Below, in pieces: positions 7,713 to 15,076 of a DNA stretch of 15,169 nt; position 1 is the first letter of the stretch, and every line of letters begins with the position of its first letter. The stretch lies in the NCBI GenBank assembly GCA_049602715.1, contig JBMYRX010000046.1, positions 1-15,169 on the forward strand, given 5' to 3'. The stretch is from GCA-2697345 sp049602715. Its GTDB lineage: Bacteria; Pseudomonadota; Alphaproteobacteria; Rhodobacterales; Rhodobacteraceae. Position numbers and translations under genes: made by a program. Below the pieces are notes generated by a model. It worked only from the letters and a program-made list of their open reading frames with translations, was not told the DNA's origin and did no database searches.

Positions 7713-8510
7713 TTAATAATCCAGTTCAATGGTCATTCCGTCGAAAGCAGGTTGAATATTTTCGGCAGTCTCCTGGCATAATGTTTCATAATCCATATCA
7801 ATATGCATATTAGTTAATATAGCGTTATTTGGTTTTAGCTCTTCAATCCATTTTAGCGTTTTATCCAGGTGGGTATGACTTGGATGAGGAGTTCGCCTAA
7901 GAGCATCTATAATTAAATAATCTAAACCTTGAAGGGCTTCTCTACTTTCGTCATATAGATCGAATACGTCAGGTAGATACGCAAAATTTGCTATTCTGAA
8001 GCCTAAACTATCAATAGAACCGTGGTTCACTTTAAAGGGTTCTATTGTCAAAGATCCACCGGGACCATTGACTTTTGTGGAGTGCTCTAAATCATTCAGG
8101 GTTAATATAGGTGGGTAGGGAGAAGTTTTAGGTTTGTTAAAAGCGTAGTTAAACCGATCTAAAAGATTGTTTTTGGTTTGCTTGTCTGCAAAAACGTTTA
8201 TGCGTTTTTTCATGTTAAATACCAGCATTCTGAGATCATCAATTCCATGAATATGGTCTGCATGGTAATGGGTGTAAAAAACACCGTCTAGACGTTTTAC
8301 GTTAGCATCTAGTAGCTGATCTCGAAGATCCGGTGAAGTATCAATTAAAATCGTAGTTGTCTCTTTGTCATGAATTTTTTCGACAAGGAGAGAGCAGCGT
8401 CTTCTTCGGTTTTTGGGGTTATTTGGATCACAATCACCCCAAATGCCGCCAATTCTTGGAACACCTCCTGATGATCCTGAACCCAGAACCGTAAATCGAA
8501 GTTTTTTCAT
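7713..8510 (-). CDS. Metallo-beta-lactamase-fold hydrolase, PhnP-like
   Basis: A 265-residue MBL-fold hydrolase. The opening LGSGSSGGVPRIG (residues 9-21) and the dinuclear metal motif THYHADHIHG (80-89, ligands H81, H83, D85, H86) identify the family. Later metal ligands are probably in IIDALR (about 200-205) and TNMHIDMDY near the C-terminus. A GDCDPNNPKNRRRRCSLLV segment (25-43) is typical of the group related to PhnP, a phosphoribosyl cyclic phosphate phosphodiesterase. No phn genes are present, so the phosphonate role is not implied. In alphaproteobacteria this gene is commonly found just after tatD. Its ATG overlaps the TatD stop by four bases (ATGA), a sign of coupled translation. Confidence 0.88.
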   Translation of the reverse strand: MKKLRFTVLGSGSSGGVPRIGGIWGDCDPNNPKNRRRRCSLLVEKIHDKETTTILIDTSPDLRDQLLDANVKRLDGVFYTHYHADHIHGIDDLRMLVFNMKKRINVFADKQTKNNLLDRFNYAFNKPKTSPYPPILTLNDLEHSTKVNGPGGSLTIEPFKVNHGSIDSLGFRIANFAYLPDVFDLYDESREALQGLDYLIIDALRRTPHPSHTHLDKTLKWIEELKPNNAILTNMHIDMDYETLCQETAENIQPAFDGMTIELDY

Positions 8511-9295
8511 AATGTAGCCTTTTTAAAAAGACGGTTAAAATTTTGTTGAGTTTGTTCAGCAAAATCAGGAATATTCATTCCAAAAATCTCGGCACCAACC
8601 TTGGCCGTATACATTGAGTAGCTTGGTTCATTTCTTTTGCCACGAAACGGAGGAGGAGCTAAATAGGGTGAATCAGTTTCTACCAGGATCCGGTCCAATG
8701 GAGCTGAAGCGAAAATTTCTCTTAAACCAGTACTCTTGGGAAATGTAACAATGCCGGACATTGATAAATAGAATCCTAGTTCAAGAGCGGTTTTCGCAAG
8801 ATCTGATCCAGATGAAAAACAGTGCATAACACATGAGAAGGGCCCATTTTGGTATTCTCTAGTTAATATGTCTATCATTTCATTATCAGCATCTCTTGAA
8901 TGAATTATTAAGGGTAGGCCAGAAACTCTTGATGCCTCAATATGAATTTCAAAACTTTCTATTTGCTTAGATGCAGACTCTCGAGTGTAAAAATAATCTA
9001 AACCTGTTTCCCCAATACCAACAAATTTCTTATTTTTAGCTAATATTAGTAACTCTTCAACGGTTACCGAAGGATGATCAGCGGCATTCATTGGGTGAAC
9101 GCCAGCGGCATAAAATACAGATGGGTACTTTTCAGCAATGGCTCTAACCTGAGGCTCTTGAGCTAACTTAGTACAAATTGTGACCATTCTTGTCACTCCG
9201 GCCGTATTGGCTCGTTTTATGACGGAGGATAAATCGATTTCAAACTCATGGAAATCGAGATGGCAATGGCTATCTGTGATTTGTATATTTGGCAT
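8507..9295 (-). CDS. tatD: TatD-family metal-dependent deoxyribonuclease
   Basis: A TIM-barrel hydrolase of the TatD family, which has 3'-5' exonuclease and apurinic-type activity in characterised members. TDSHCHLDF (residues 7-15) gives the HxH pair H10/H12. GETGLDYFY holds the bridging Glu, LPLIIHSRDAD and MHCFSS hold the next metal histidines, and ETDSPYLAPPPFRGKRNEP the conserved Asp and the family tail motif. I chose the ATG at 9295-9293, giving 262 residues, the normal family length with the usual short lead before DSHCH. An in-frame ATG at 9331 would add 12 residues and overlap the holB end by 20 bases; it cannot be excluded. In many alphaproteobacteria metG lies between holB and tatD, but it is absent here. 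Confidence 0.93.
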   Translation of the reverse strand: MPNIQITDSHCHLDFHEFEIDLSSVIKRANTAGVTRMVTICTKLAQEPQVRAIAEKYPSVFYAAGVHPMNAADHPSVTVEELLILAKNKKFVGIGETGLDYFYTRESASKQIESFEIHIEASRVSGLPLIIHSRDADNEMIDILTREYQNGPFSCVMHCFSSGSDLAKTALELGFYLSMSGIVTFPKSTGLREIFASAPLDRILVETDSPYLAPPPFRGKRNEPSYSMYTAKVGAEIFGMNIPDFAEQTQQNFNRLFKKATL

Positions 9296-9311
9296 CAGGT
9301 ATTTCTTTCTG

Positions 9312-10427
9312 CTAATCTCTCGCCGTTTCATTCATTTTTAAGACCATGTCGAGGACAAGAGTTCCAGGGTCAATATTGACCTTTAAACCATAATTGATTT
9401 TTTTTCTCAATTCCCCGAGTAAAGAGGCCCATTTCTGGGATTGATTTAAATTGAAGCAAACCTTAGCTAGAATATTCCTTTCATCATCTATAATTTCATC
9501 GAATTCCTTGCCAATACCTGAGTATGCGAGACGAGAGATAACTAACTCAATAAGTTCTATGATTATACTGATGTTTTGAGTATTAGTCTTTTTTGACGCC
9601 ATTTCACTCAGGAAAACGGCCTTTTCGCCATTTATAGTGGGAAATGTTCCAACAATCTCTAGTAATAATTTATAGATATTTATGGCATCAAAATTTAATA
9701 GACGTAACGCATTTCCAACTGAACCAGATGCTAAAGTTATTATCCCTGTATCCAACGATTCTTCATCTTTACCCGAAGCTATTAGGGCACTTTTCAAATC
9801 GTTTTGTTTTAGGGGTGAGCAGTTAAGTTCAATACATCTTGATTTAATAGTAGCGAGTAACATCGAAGGCCGATGACTTATGAGTAGAAAAGTACTATTT
9901 TGAGGAGGTTCTTCCAATGATTTCAATAGTGCATTTGCGGAATTAACATTGAGATCATCCACGCTATCAATTATTACAACCCTCCGTGTTCCATCAGTAC
10001 TAGAAAATGAAAAGAACTTATTTAATTCACGTATCTGATCAATCGTTATATTTTTACTAAATTGTTTCTTTGCCTCATTATATGAACATCGGAGTAGTAG
10101 TAGACCGGGCTCACTCAGAGCTTTTACTTTGTTATTTATTATATGGTTTTCGCCGATGTCTAAAGAAACATGCTGGTCCTCTACCGAGAAAAGTTCTGCA
10201 TCGTTATTATTTTGATGCGCAAACAGAAATTTTGCTATGCGCCAGGCCAGAGTGGCTTTTCCGATACCCTTTGGTCCCGTCAACATCCAGGCATGATGGA
10301 GATTATCATTATTATATGCTGACAAGAACCGTTGTTCTGGGATTTCGTGTCCATAGAGTCTTTCTGTTTCTCTAGGATGCAGAGTCCCTTCTTGTTGGTC
10401 GGACTGTAATAGATCTGGCTCAGTCAT
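9312..10427 (-). CDS. holB: DNA polymerase III subunit delta'
   Basis: A 371-residue clamp-loader subunit. It opens with the alphaproteobacterial form HPRETERLYGHE and LHHAWMLTGPKGIGKAT, with a P-loop-like GPKGIGKAT at 51-59. VVIIDSVDDLNVNSANALLKSLEEPPQNS is the Walker B/sensor region, followed by SRC (sensor/arginine-finger motif of delta' and tau). No CxnCxxC zinc cluster is seen after the P-loop, unlike the enterobacterial delta'. It works with DnaX and HolA to load the beta clamp. Its ATG overlaps the tmk stop by eight bases. The neighbours tmk upstream and tatD downstream are the usual ones for the group. Confidence 0.95.
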   Translation of the reverse strand: MTEPDLLQSDQQEGTLHPRETERLYGHEIPEQRFLSAYNNDNLHHAWMLTGPKGIGKATLAWRIAKFLFAHQNNNDAELFSVEDQHVSLDIGENHIINNKVKALSEPGLLLLRCSYNEAKKQFSKNITIDQIRELNKFFSFSSTDGTRRVVIIDSVDDLNVNSANALLKSLEEPPQNSTFLLISHRPSMLLATIKSRCIELNCSPLKQNDLKSALIASGKDEESLDTGIITLASGSVGNALRLLNFDAINIYKLLLEIVGTFPTINGEKAVFLSEMASKKTNTQNISIIIELIELVISRLAYSGIGKEFDEIIDDERNILAKVCFNLNQSQKWASLLGELRKKINYGLKVNIDPGTLVLDMVLKMNETARD

Positions 10428-11046
10428 TTAACTTATTATAAACAAGAGTTAATATTTCTGAACTAATATCTTCTACTGATCGAGTGCCATCTATAATTTT
10501 GCATCTGTTATCAAAATCATGACCTAGCTTTAAGAAGCCCTGCCGTAATTTTTTTTGGAAGTCTAAGCCAAAATCTTCAAAGCGGTCTTCTCCCGAACCC
10601 CTGGCCAAACCCCGAGCAAGAGACTCTTGAGGGTCGACATCAATAATCAACGTTAAATCTGGTTCATACCCAATCATTAATTGATGTAATTGATCAACTA
10701 ATGCTCTTAGATCTCCTCTCGTTGCTCCTTGATAGACTCGTGTACTGTCTGCAAACCTATCGGAAATTACTATTTTACCTTTTTCTAAAGCAGGACGGAT
10801 AGTTTTCTCAAAATGATCTCTTCTAGCAGCAGTAAAAAGTAACATCTCTGTTTCTGGAGACCATCGGTCTGGATCTCCTTCTACGAGAAGTTTCCGAATT
10901 AATTCAGCTCCCACTGAACCACCTGGCTCTCGGGTTAATATAGCGATATTACCATTTTTATTTAGAGTTTTTTTTAAAGCATTTGCTTGTGTTGATTTAC
11001 CTGAACCGTCGATACCTTCTAACGTTATAAAAAGACCCTTTTCCAT
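10420..11046 (-). CDS. tmk: Thymidylate kinase
   Basis: A 208-residue dTMP kinase, which phosphorylates dTMP to dTDP in the cytosol. Visible motifs are the P-loop GIDGSGKST (11-19), REPGG (39-43), the DRF variant of the DRY/H motif (96-98), and a LID region with Arg residues (ARGLARGSGEDRFE, about 147-160). An Arg-rich LID together with GSGK fits the type II enzymes of Gram-negative bacteria. The length is normal. The ATG overlaps the stop of the upstream carboxypeptidase by one base (TAATG), and its own stop overlaps holB, so it is embedded in a coupled operon supplying DNA synthesis. Confidence 0.96.
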   Translation of the reverse strand: MEKGLFITLEGIDGSGKSTQANALKKTLNKNGNIAILTREPGGSVGAELIRKLLVEGDPDRWSPETEMLLFTAARRDHFEKTIRPALEKGKIVISDRFADSTRVYQGATRGDLRALVDQLHQLMIGYEPDLTLIIDVDPQESLARGLARGSGEDRFEDFGLDFQKKLRQGFLKLGHDFDNRCKIIDGTRSVEDISSEILTLVYNKLND

Positions 11047-12212
11047 TAGAATATATTAACAACTTTATCTCGTAACAGTTGCCCTAAAATCGTGGCTGAA
11101 GCTTTAAAACGACCCCAAAAATTACCTTGAAGAACTGTTTCACCTGCTACAACAGGGTAACTTACATCTTTAAATCCGGGTATACTTACTATTAGGTCTG
11201 CTATCTTCGTATTAACTTTAATTGGAGCCGAAATGGGAGATAAGTATTTTATTTGTAACGAAATATTTTCTTTATCATGAATCGGAACCAGAGTATTTAT
11301 ATCTGATGGGGCAACCATTTCTATATCTTTGGATAGGCCAAGCCATACAGGTGCTCTTCCAATTACCTGTCCTTTCTTTGCTATGTTTGTTGAAGTGAAT
11401 TGCCTGAAAGCCCAGAGTGCCATACGGTTGGCCTCTTTTTCCCGTGTCGCCTTTGAAGCTAACCCAGAAATGGCAAAGATTATTCTTCTATCCCCTTGAA
11501 CAGCAGAACCTACAAGTCCGTAACCTGCTTCGTTTGTATGTCCAGTTTTTAAACCATCTGCACCAAGTTTCATTTTTAGCAATGGGTTTCTATTGAAACG
11601 ATTGTCGGGCGCTCTATTACGGAATCTAAATTCTTGTTCAGAAAAGTACTCATAATATTGAGGAAAGACCGTTATAAGTCGCTGTGATAGTATTATTAAA
11701 TCTCGAACAGACATCCTATGATTTTTTGCAGGCATCCCAGTTGAGTTGCTAAATGTTGAATTTGTCATTCCAATGGCTTTAGCTCTTTTGGTCATTAGGC
11801 TGGCAAAACCTTTTTCTGTACCATCAGGCGAGAGAGCTTCTGCCAAAACTATGCTAGCATCATTGCCTGATAAGACTACTACGCCTCTTATCAGGTCCTC
11901 AACTGATACTTTATCTTGTAATTTAAGAAACATTGTTGAACCACCAACTTCATATGCCGCCTTAGAAACAGGAAGTATGTCGTCTAATTTAAGACGTCCA
12001 TCTTCTAATGCTTCAAAAACCATATTTAACGTCATAAGTTTTGACATTGATGCGGGTGGTAATGGTATATCAGCATTTTTTTCCATTAAGAAAATCTTTG
12101 AATTCACGTCAAAAATAATCGCTGATTTGGATATTGTTTCGAAAGCAAACGATTTATTGCTGATTAAAATTAAAAAAACTCCTGTTATAAGTATCTTTAA
12201 TTTATACAGCAT
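11046..12212 (-). CDS. dacC: D-alanyl-D-alanine carboxypeptidase (S11 penicillin-binding protein)
   Basis: A 388-residue low-molecular-weight penicillin-binding protein of the DacA/DacC type, which trims the terminal D-Ala of peptidoglycan stem peptides in the periplasm. A signal peptide with a hydrophobic core (residues 7-17) ends at SFA-FE (about 23/24). The catalytic triad of motifs is complete: SMSK (55-58), SGN (115-117) and KTG (222-224). After the catalytic domain comes the beta-rich PBP5-type domain, then a C-terminal amphipathic stretch (ILGQLLRDKVVNIF) that could anchor it to the inner membrane. The ATG at 12212 has GAGGG about seven bases upstream. It is the first gene of the leftward operon. 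The symbol is by family position; dacA or dacF are also used. Confidence 0.93.
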   Translation of the reverse strand: MLYKLKILITGVFLILISNKSFAFETISKSAIIFDVNSKIFLMEKNADIPLPPASMSKLMTLNMVFEALEDGRLKLDDILPVSKAAYEVGGSTMFLKLQDKVSVEDLIRGVVVLSGNDASIVLAEALSPDGTEKGFASLMTKRAKAIGMTNSTFSNSTGMPAKNHRMSVRDLIILSQRLITVFPQYYEYFSEQEFRFRNRAPDNRFNRNPLLKMKLGADGLKTGHTNEAGYGLVGSAVQGDRRIIFAISGLASKATREKEANRMALWAFRQFTSTNIAKKGQVIGRAPVWLGLSKDIEMVAPSDINTLVPIHDKENISLQIKYLSPISAPIKVNTKIADLIVSIPGFKDVSYPVVAGETVLQGNFWGRFKASATILGQLLRDKVVNIF

Positions 12213-12297
12213 CTAAAAACCCTCACCTGAATGACATGCGACTGGTAGTCTAAAGGAATCTAGGTCGCAAGTTAACATTAAAATTTTTGGTTATATT

Positions 12298-12326
12298 ATT
12301 ATAGTATAAATTAATAATAATTAAAA
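12298..12326 (-). promoter_or_regulatory. Candidate promoter of the dac-tmk-holB operon
   Basis: On the minus strand a perfect TATAAT (12303-12298) lies in very AT-rich DNA about 85 bases upstream of the dac ATG. At 17 bp spacing the -35 position reads TTTTAA, a poor match, so this is a weak or AT-driven call. Confidence 0.3.
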
Positions 12327-12399
12327 ATAATCATTTTTTAAAAAAAAGTAATTTCTTACTTTAAAAATCTAATTTGACAAGTTAGAACGTTCGGATGTC

Positions 12400-12489
12400 G
12401 GAGGAGTGGCAGAGTGGTTGAATGCACCGGTCTTGAAAACCGACGTAGGTGAAAGTCTACCGTGGGTTCGAATCCCACCTCCTCCGCCA
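12400..12489 (+). tRNA. tRNA-Ser (anticodon UGA), CCA encoded
   Basis: The acceptor stem GGAGGAG (12400-12406) pairs with CTCCTCC (12479-12485), followed by discriminator G and an encoded CCA (12487-12489). The anticodon loop CTTGAAA gives anticodon TGA, reading UCA/UCN serine codons. A long variable arm (about GTAGGTGAAAGTCTAC) and T-arm GTGGG-TTCGAAT-CCCAC complete the class II tRNA-Ser cloverleaf. It diverges from the dac operon. Confidence 0.97.
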
Positions 12490-12543
12490 TATAATGGCCA
12501 TAAGTAACTGATTTAATTGTAAAAATATAAATTAAGGTTTTTA

Positions 12544-12566
12544 TACCCACAACACTACCCACAACA
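12544..12566. repeat. Tandem 12-bp repeat next to tRNA-Ser
   Basis: TACCCACAACA occurs twice head to tail (12544-12554 and 12556-12566). Immediately after it AACAGAT occurs twice at 10-bp spacing (12571-12577 and 12581-12587). Short tandem sites just beyond a tRNA 3' end resemble arm-type sites of tyrosine recombinases, which would make this a scar of an element once integrated at the tRNA. No integrase gene is present, so this is inference. Confidence 0.35.
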
Positions 12567-12636
12567 AAATAACAGATCAAAACAGATAACAGCGTTGTCA
12601 GTCTAACAGGGTGACATCCTAACCGTTCGTACGATT

Positions 12637-12645
12637 TGGTATACT
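12637..12645 (+). promoter_or_regulatory. Extended -10 element upstream of the candidate small RNA
   Basis: TGGTATACT matches the extended -10 pattern TGnTATAAT at all but one position. It lies ten bases after an 8-bp palindrome TCGTACGA (12627-12634), which could be a regulator site. It would start transcription near 12652, just where the GC-rich stretch begins. No good -35 box at 17 bp is seen; extended -10 promoters often lack one. Confidence 0.35.
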
Positions 12646-12651
12646 CAGCTT

Positions 12652-12804
12652 TATCTCGGACCCTAACTCGGGGGTTACTGAAGCCACTCCATATAAATGA
12701 AGGACGCAAGGCTCACCCCAGGGGCCCCGAACCAAGTGCCGCGCGCCTCGGACCTCGGGCACTTAGTACTGAAGTGGTAGATTCATTGGGGGAGGTTTTT
12801 GTTT
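12652..12804 (+). ncRNA. Unidentified structured small RNA candidate, about 150 nt
   Basis: This stretch is strikingly GC-rich compared with its AT-rich surroundings and is rich in pairing segments. AGCC...GGCT (about 12682-12685 / 12709-12713) encloses TCC/GGA. AAGTGCC (12734-12740) pairs with GGCACTT (12758-12764). CTCACCCCA (12712-12720) pairs with TGGGGGAG (12787-12794) with one bulge. A T-tract follows at 12796-12804. CTCGGACC occurs twice (12655-12662, 12747-12754). An extended -10 lies just upstream. I do not find the conserved cores of SRP RNA, RNase P RNA or tmRNA. The size would fit a 6S-like RNA, since CTC-CCCTAA near the 5' end can alternatively pair with TTGGGG-GAG at the 3' end, but that identification is a guess. 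Confidence 0.4.
12712..12804 (+). terminator. Stem plus T-tract ending the candidate small RNA
   Basis: CTC(A)CCCCA at 12712-12720 can pair with TGGGG-GAG at 12787-12794, eight pairs with one bulged A, and encloses the AAGTGCC/GGCACTT hairpin. GGTTTTTGTTT follows directly. The long enclosed loop makes it unlike a textbook terminator, yet stem followed by T-tract fits intrinsic termination. Confidence 0.35.
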
Positions 12805-12831
12805 ATAATATTAATGTTTTGTGGTTGAATA

Positions 12832-12900
12832 ATGCGATTAGGTAGACTTTTTGTTGGTGTGGTAGTTATCTTGTTAGCCCTGTGGGTTATTATTGGTTGA
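12832..12900 (+). CDS. Possible 22-residue hydrophobic peptide
   Basis: ATG at 12832 to TGA at 12898 encodes a peptide that is almost entirely one membrane-spanning segment: MRLGRL followed by FVGVVVILLALWVIIG. Two Arg residues before the hydrophobic run fit an N-in orientation. There is no clear ribosome site before the ATG (the GGGGGAGG at 12788-12795 is too far), so expression is doubtful. It converges on phoB. It may be a real small membrane protein, a remnant N-terminal anchor of a larger protein, or chance. Confidence 0.2.
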   Translation: MRLGRLFVGVVVILLALWVIIG

Positions 12901-12927
12901 AAGTTATATAAAATGAATAATATGGCA

Positions 12928-13623
12928 CTAAATTGATCTTAAGGCATATCCGAAGCCTCTTACAGTCCGGATTATATTCGTTTTTGTTCTACCCTCTAAG
13001 GATTTTCTTAATCTCCCAACATGCACGTCAACAGTGCGGGTATCAACATTTGCTGATATTCCCCAAACATAATCGAGTAGTTGGTCGCGATTAAAAACTC
13101 TTTCAGGACTTTTCATGAAGGTGATAAGTAACCTATACTCAGTTGGGCCCAAGTTCACTTCTAAACCATCAACAGCAACGAGATGTTTTTGTAAATCAAC
13201 CACGATATTCCCTACAATTAATTGGTCTGAAATAACGCTAGCAGATGGTCGGCGCATTGTAGCGCGAACTCTAGCTAATAATTCCTTAATTGAGTATGGC
13301 TTTGTTATGTAGTCATCCGCTCCAATATCGAGGCCACGAATTTTGTCACTTTCCTCAGATCTTGCAGTTAACATTATAATTGGGATTTCCCTTGTGATCT
13401 TGCTTCTCCTTAATTGACGACAAACTTCAATCCCCGAAACCTTTGGAAGCATCCAGTCGAGTAAAATTAAATCAGGTATTTCCTCTAAGGCTAGCTCCAA
13501 GCCCTCCTCTCCATCTAATGCTACTAAAACCTCATATCCTTCGGCCTTCAAATTATAATGGATTAACTCAACTTGACTTGGTTCATCTTCAATTAAAAGT
13601 ATCTTTGGGTGTGCCAATGACAT
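12928..13623 (-). CDS. phoB: Phosphate regulon response regulator PhoB
   Basis: A 231-residue OmpR/PhoB-type response regulator. The receiver domain (about 6-122) has acidic pocket E12-D13, phospho-acceptor D56 (ILLDWMLP), T86 and K108 (TKPYS). The C-terminal winged helix (about 130-230) ends with DTRTVDVHVGRLRKSLEG and IRTVRGFGYAL, the PhoB-type recognition helix and wing. The sequence LLDWMLP and position beside phoU and pst favour PhoB over other OmpR members. GGAG sits about seven bases before the ATG, and phoU ends 13 bases upstream. The cognate kinase PhoR is not in the window. It would activate Pho-box promoters under phosphate limitation, including that of this operon. Confidence 0.94.
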   Translation of the reverse strand: MSLAHPKILLIEDEPSQVELIHYNLKAEGYEVLVALDGEEGLELALEEIPDLILLDWMLPKVSGIEVCRQLRRSKITREIPIIMLTARSEESDKIRGLDIGADDYITKPYSIKELLARVRATMRRPSASVISDQLIVGNIVVDLQKHLVAVDGLEVNLGPTEYRLLITFMKSPERVFNRDQLLDYVWGISANVDTRTVDVHVGRLRKSLEGRTKTNIIRTVRGFGYALRSI

Positions 13624-13636
13624 AATTATCTCCAGT

Positions 13637-14308
13637 TTAGTTTGAAGCTTTTAGATCTTCACCTGTTACAATTTGATGAACTTGCCGAGCGATATTTACT
13701 ATATGGTCTCCCGCGCGTTCGAAGTTCCTTGCTAGGAGTATAAGATGTACAAGAGTTTCAGTATCTTCGGGAAACTCACGAATAGATTTTATTGCTGTTT
13801 TTTGAATTTTTTTATTTAACTCATCCACATCGATATCTCTGACACGAATTTCAGCGGCCTTTTCAATGTCATTTTTTTTATATGCCATTAGAACTTCTGT
13901 GAGCATTTCTTGAACAATTCTGCTCATCTCACCAATAAGACTTAATGTTTTTTCGCCAGAGGAACTTTCAGTAAGCTTTCGCACTCTTTTAGCCGCCGAC
14001 TTTGCATAATCTCCTAGACGTTCTAGCTCTGATGCAATGCTAGTTGCCAATAAAGCTAATCTTAAATCTAAGGCCATTGGTTGTCGCATTGCTATAATTT
14101 GTTCAGCGTGCCTGAATATTGTCTTATTCATGCCATTAATTCTTCGATCTGTAGTTATTAGCGCATCAACATCATCAGTATCAAAAGATAATAGAGCATT
14201 GGTGGCTCCTTGTAATTGCTTTTTAACTAACTTACCCATTTCTAAAATTTCATTTTTGATGCGATCAAGATCATCATCAAACTTTCCAACAATATGTTCA
14301 TTTTCCAT
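13637..14308 (-). CDS. phoU: Phosphate signalling protein PhoU
   Basis: A 223-residue all-helical PhoU with two three-helix repeats. The metal-binding motifs are ELERLGDYAKSAAKR (94-108) and NFERAGDHIVNIARQ (195-209). It couples the state of the PstSCAB transporter to PhoR and so restrains PhoB when phosphate is plentiful; it acts in the cytoplasm at the membrane face. It lies four bases after pstB and 13 bases before phoB, consistent with one transcript. Confidence 0.96.
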   Translation of the reverse strand: MENEHIVGKFDDDLDRIKNEILEMGKLVKKQLQGATNALLSFDTDDVDALITTDRRINGMNKTIFRHAEQIIAMRQPMALDLRLALLATSIASELERLGDYAKSAAKRVRKLTESSSGEKTLSLIGEMSRIVQEMLTEVLMAYKKNDIEKAAEIRVRDIDVDELNKKIQKTAIKSIREFPEDTETLVHLILLARNFERAGDHIVNIARQVHQIVTGEDLKASN

Positions 14309-14312
14309 AAGC

Positions 14313-15074
14313 TTACCCTATTCGACCAGTTATATAATTTTGTGTTTTTTCGTTAGAAGGGTTTGTAAATATTTGTTTCGTAGGACCAACCTCAATTAAT
14401 TTTCCAAGATGAAAAAAAGCCGTTTTATTTGACACTCGGGCCGCTTGGGCCATGGAATGGGTCACGATAACGATTGAGAATTCCTTACTAATTTCATTTA
14501 TTAAATCTTCAATAATTGCTGTCGCTATTGGATCCAATGCTGAACATGGTTCATCCATTAAGATTACTCTTGGCTTAACTGCTATCGCTCTTGCGATACA
14601 AAGTCTCTGCTGTTGACCTCCAGATAATCCAAGCCCAGGTTCATCCAAACGGCTTTCTACCTCATTCCACAAACCGGCAGCTTTTAATGACCATTCCACC
14701 CTGTCATTAAGTTCAGTCTTAGATGCAGTCATTCCATGAATCCTTAGCCCATAAGCGACGTTTTCACGAATTGACTTTGGAAAGGGATTTGGTTTTTGAA
14801 AAACCATTCCAACCTGTGCTCGCAAAGCAACAACGTTTACGGCAGGATCATAAACATTCTGGCCATCAATATCTAATTGACCAGTTATTTTGCAAATTGG
14901 AATAAGATCATTCATCCGATTAATACATCTTAGAAAAGTTGATTTACCACAGCCAGAAGGTCCAATTAATGAGGTAACTTGTTTTTCTTCAATTTTTAAA
15001 TTCACGTCGAATAATGCCTGTTTATCTGCGTAAAAAACATCCACATTCTTAGCTTCAATTATATTATTGATCAT
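14313..15074 (-). CDS. pstB: Phosphate ABC transporter ATP-binding protein PstB
   Basis: A 253-residue ABC ATPase. Walker A is GPSGCGKST (38-46), the Q-loop is Q93 in MVFQKPNPFP (a PstB hallmark), the signature is LSGGQQQ (150-156), Walker B is ILMDEP (171-176) and the H-loop is H206. RCINRMNDL after Walker A is also characteristic of PstB. It powers high-affinity phosphate import through PstA/PstC. The ATG follows the pstA stop by two bases, so translation is probably coupled. Confidence 0.97.
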   Translation of the reverse strand: MINNIIEAKNVDVFYADKQALFDVNLKIEEKQVTSLIGPSGCGKSTFLRCINRMNDLIPICKITGQLDIDGQNVYDPAVNVVALRAQVGMVFQKPNPFPKSIRENVAYGLRIHGMTASKTELNDRVEWSLKAAGLWNEVESRLDEPGLGLSGGQQQRLCIARAIAVKPRVILMDEPCSALDPIATAIIEDLINEISKEFSIVIVTHSMAQAARVSNKTAFFHLGKLIEVGPTKQIFTNPSNEKTQNYITGRIG

Positions 15075-15076
15075 GA

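Noticed and set aside
10070..10375. Rightward frame of 101 codons inside holB
   Set aside because: Antisense shadow of holB, whose motifs are unambiguous.
12374..12379. Perfect TTGACA just before tRNA-Ser
   Set aside because: It lies 20 bases before the tRNA start, so a -10 at 17 bp would fall inside the tRNA gene; it cannot be its promoter.
12596..12616. TGTCA and TGACA near 12600 as a possible Pho box
   Set aside because: A Pho box needs direct repeats of the TGTCA element at about 11-bp period; these two are inverted, and they are not upstream of a Pho gene start.
12356..12709. Leftward frame of 117 codons containing AEEVGFEPTVDFHLRRFSRPVHSTTLP
   Set aside because: This is the well-known false protein read from the antisense strand of tRNA-Ser; the tRNA fully explains it.
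12661..12720. GGGGTTACT and GGACGCAAGGC resembling pieces of a c-di-GMP-I riboswitch
   Set aside because: The pieces occur in the wrong order and the remaining conserved core is absent; chance resemblance.
12636..12845. Rightward frame of 69 codons across the GC-rich stretch
   Set aside because: It starts at TTG without a ribosome site and its composition reflects GC-rich hairpin DNA; a structured RNA is the better reading.
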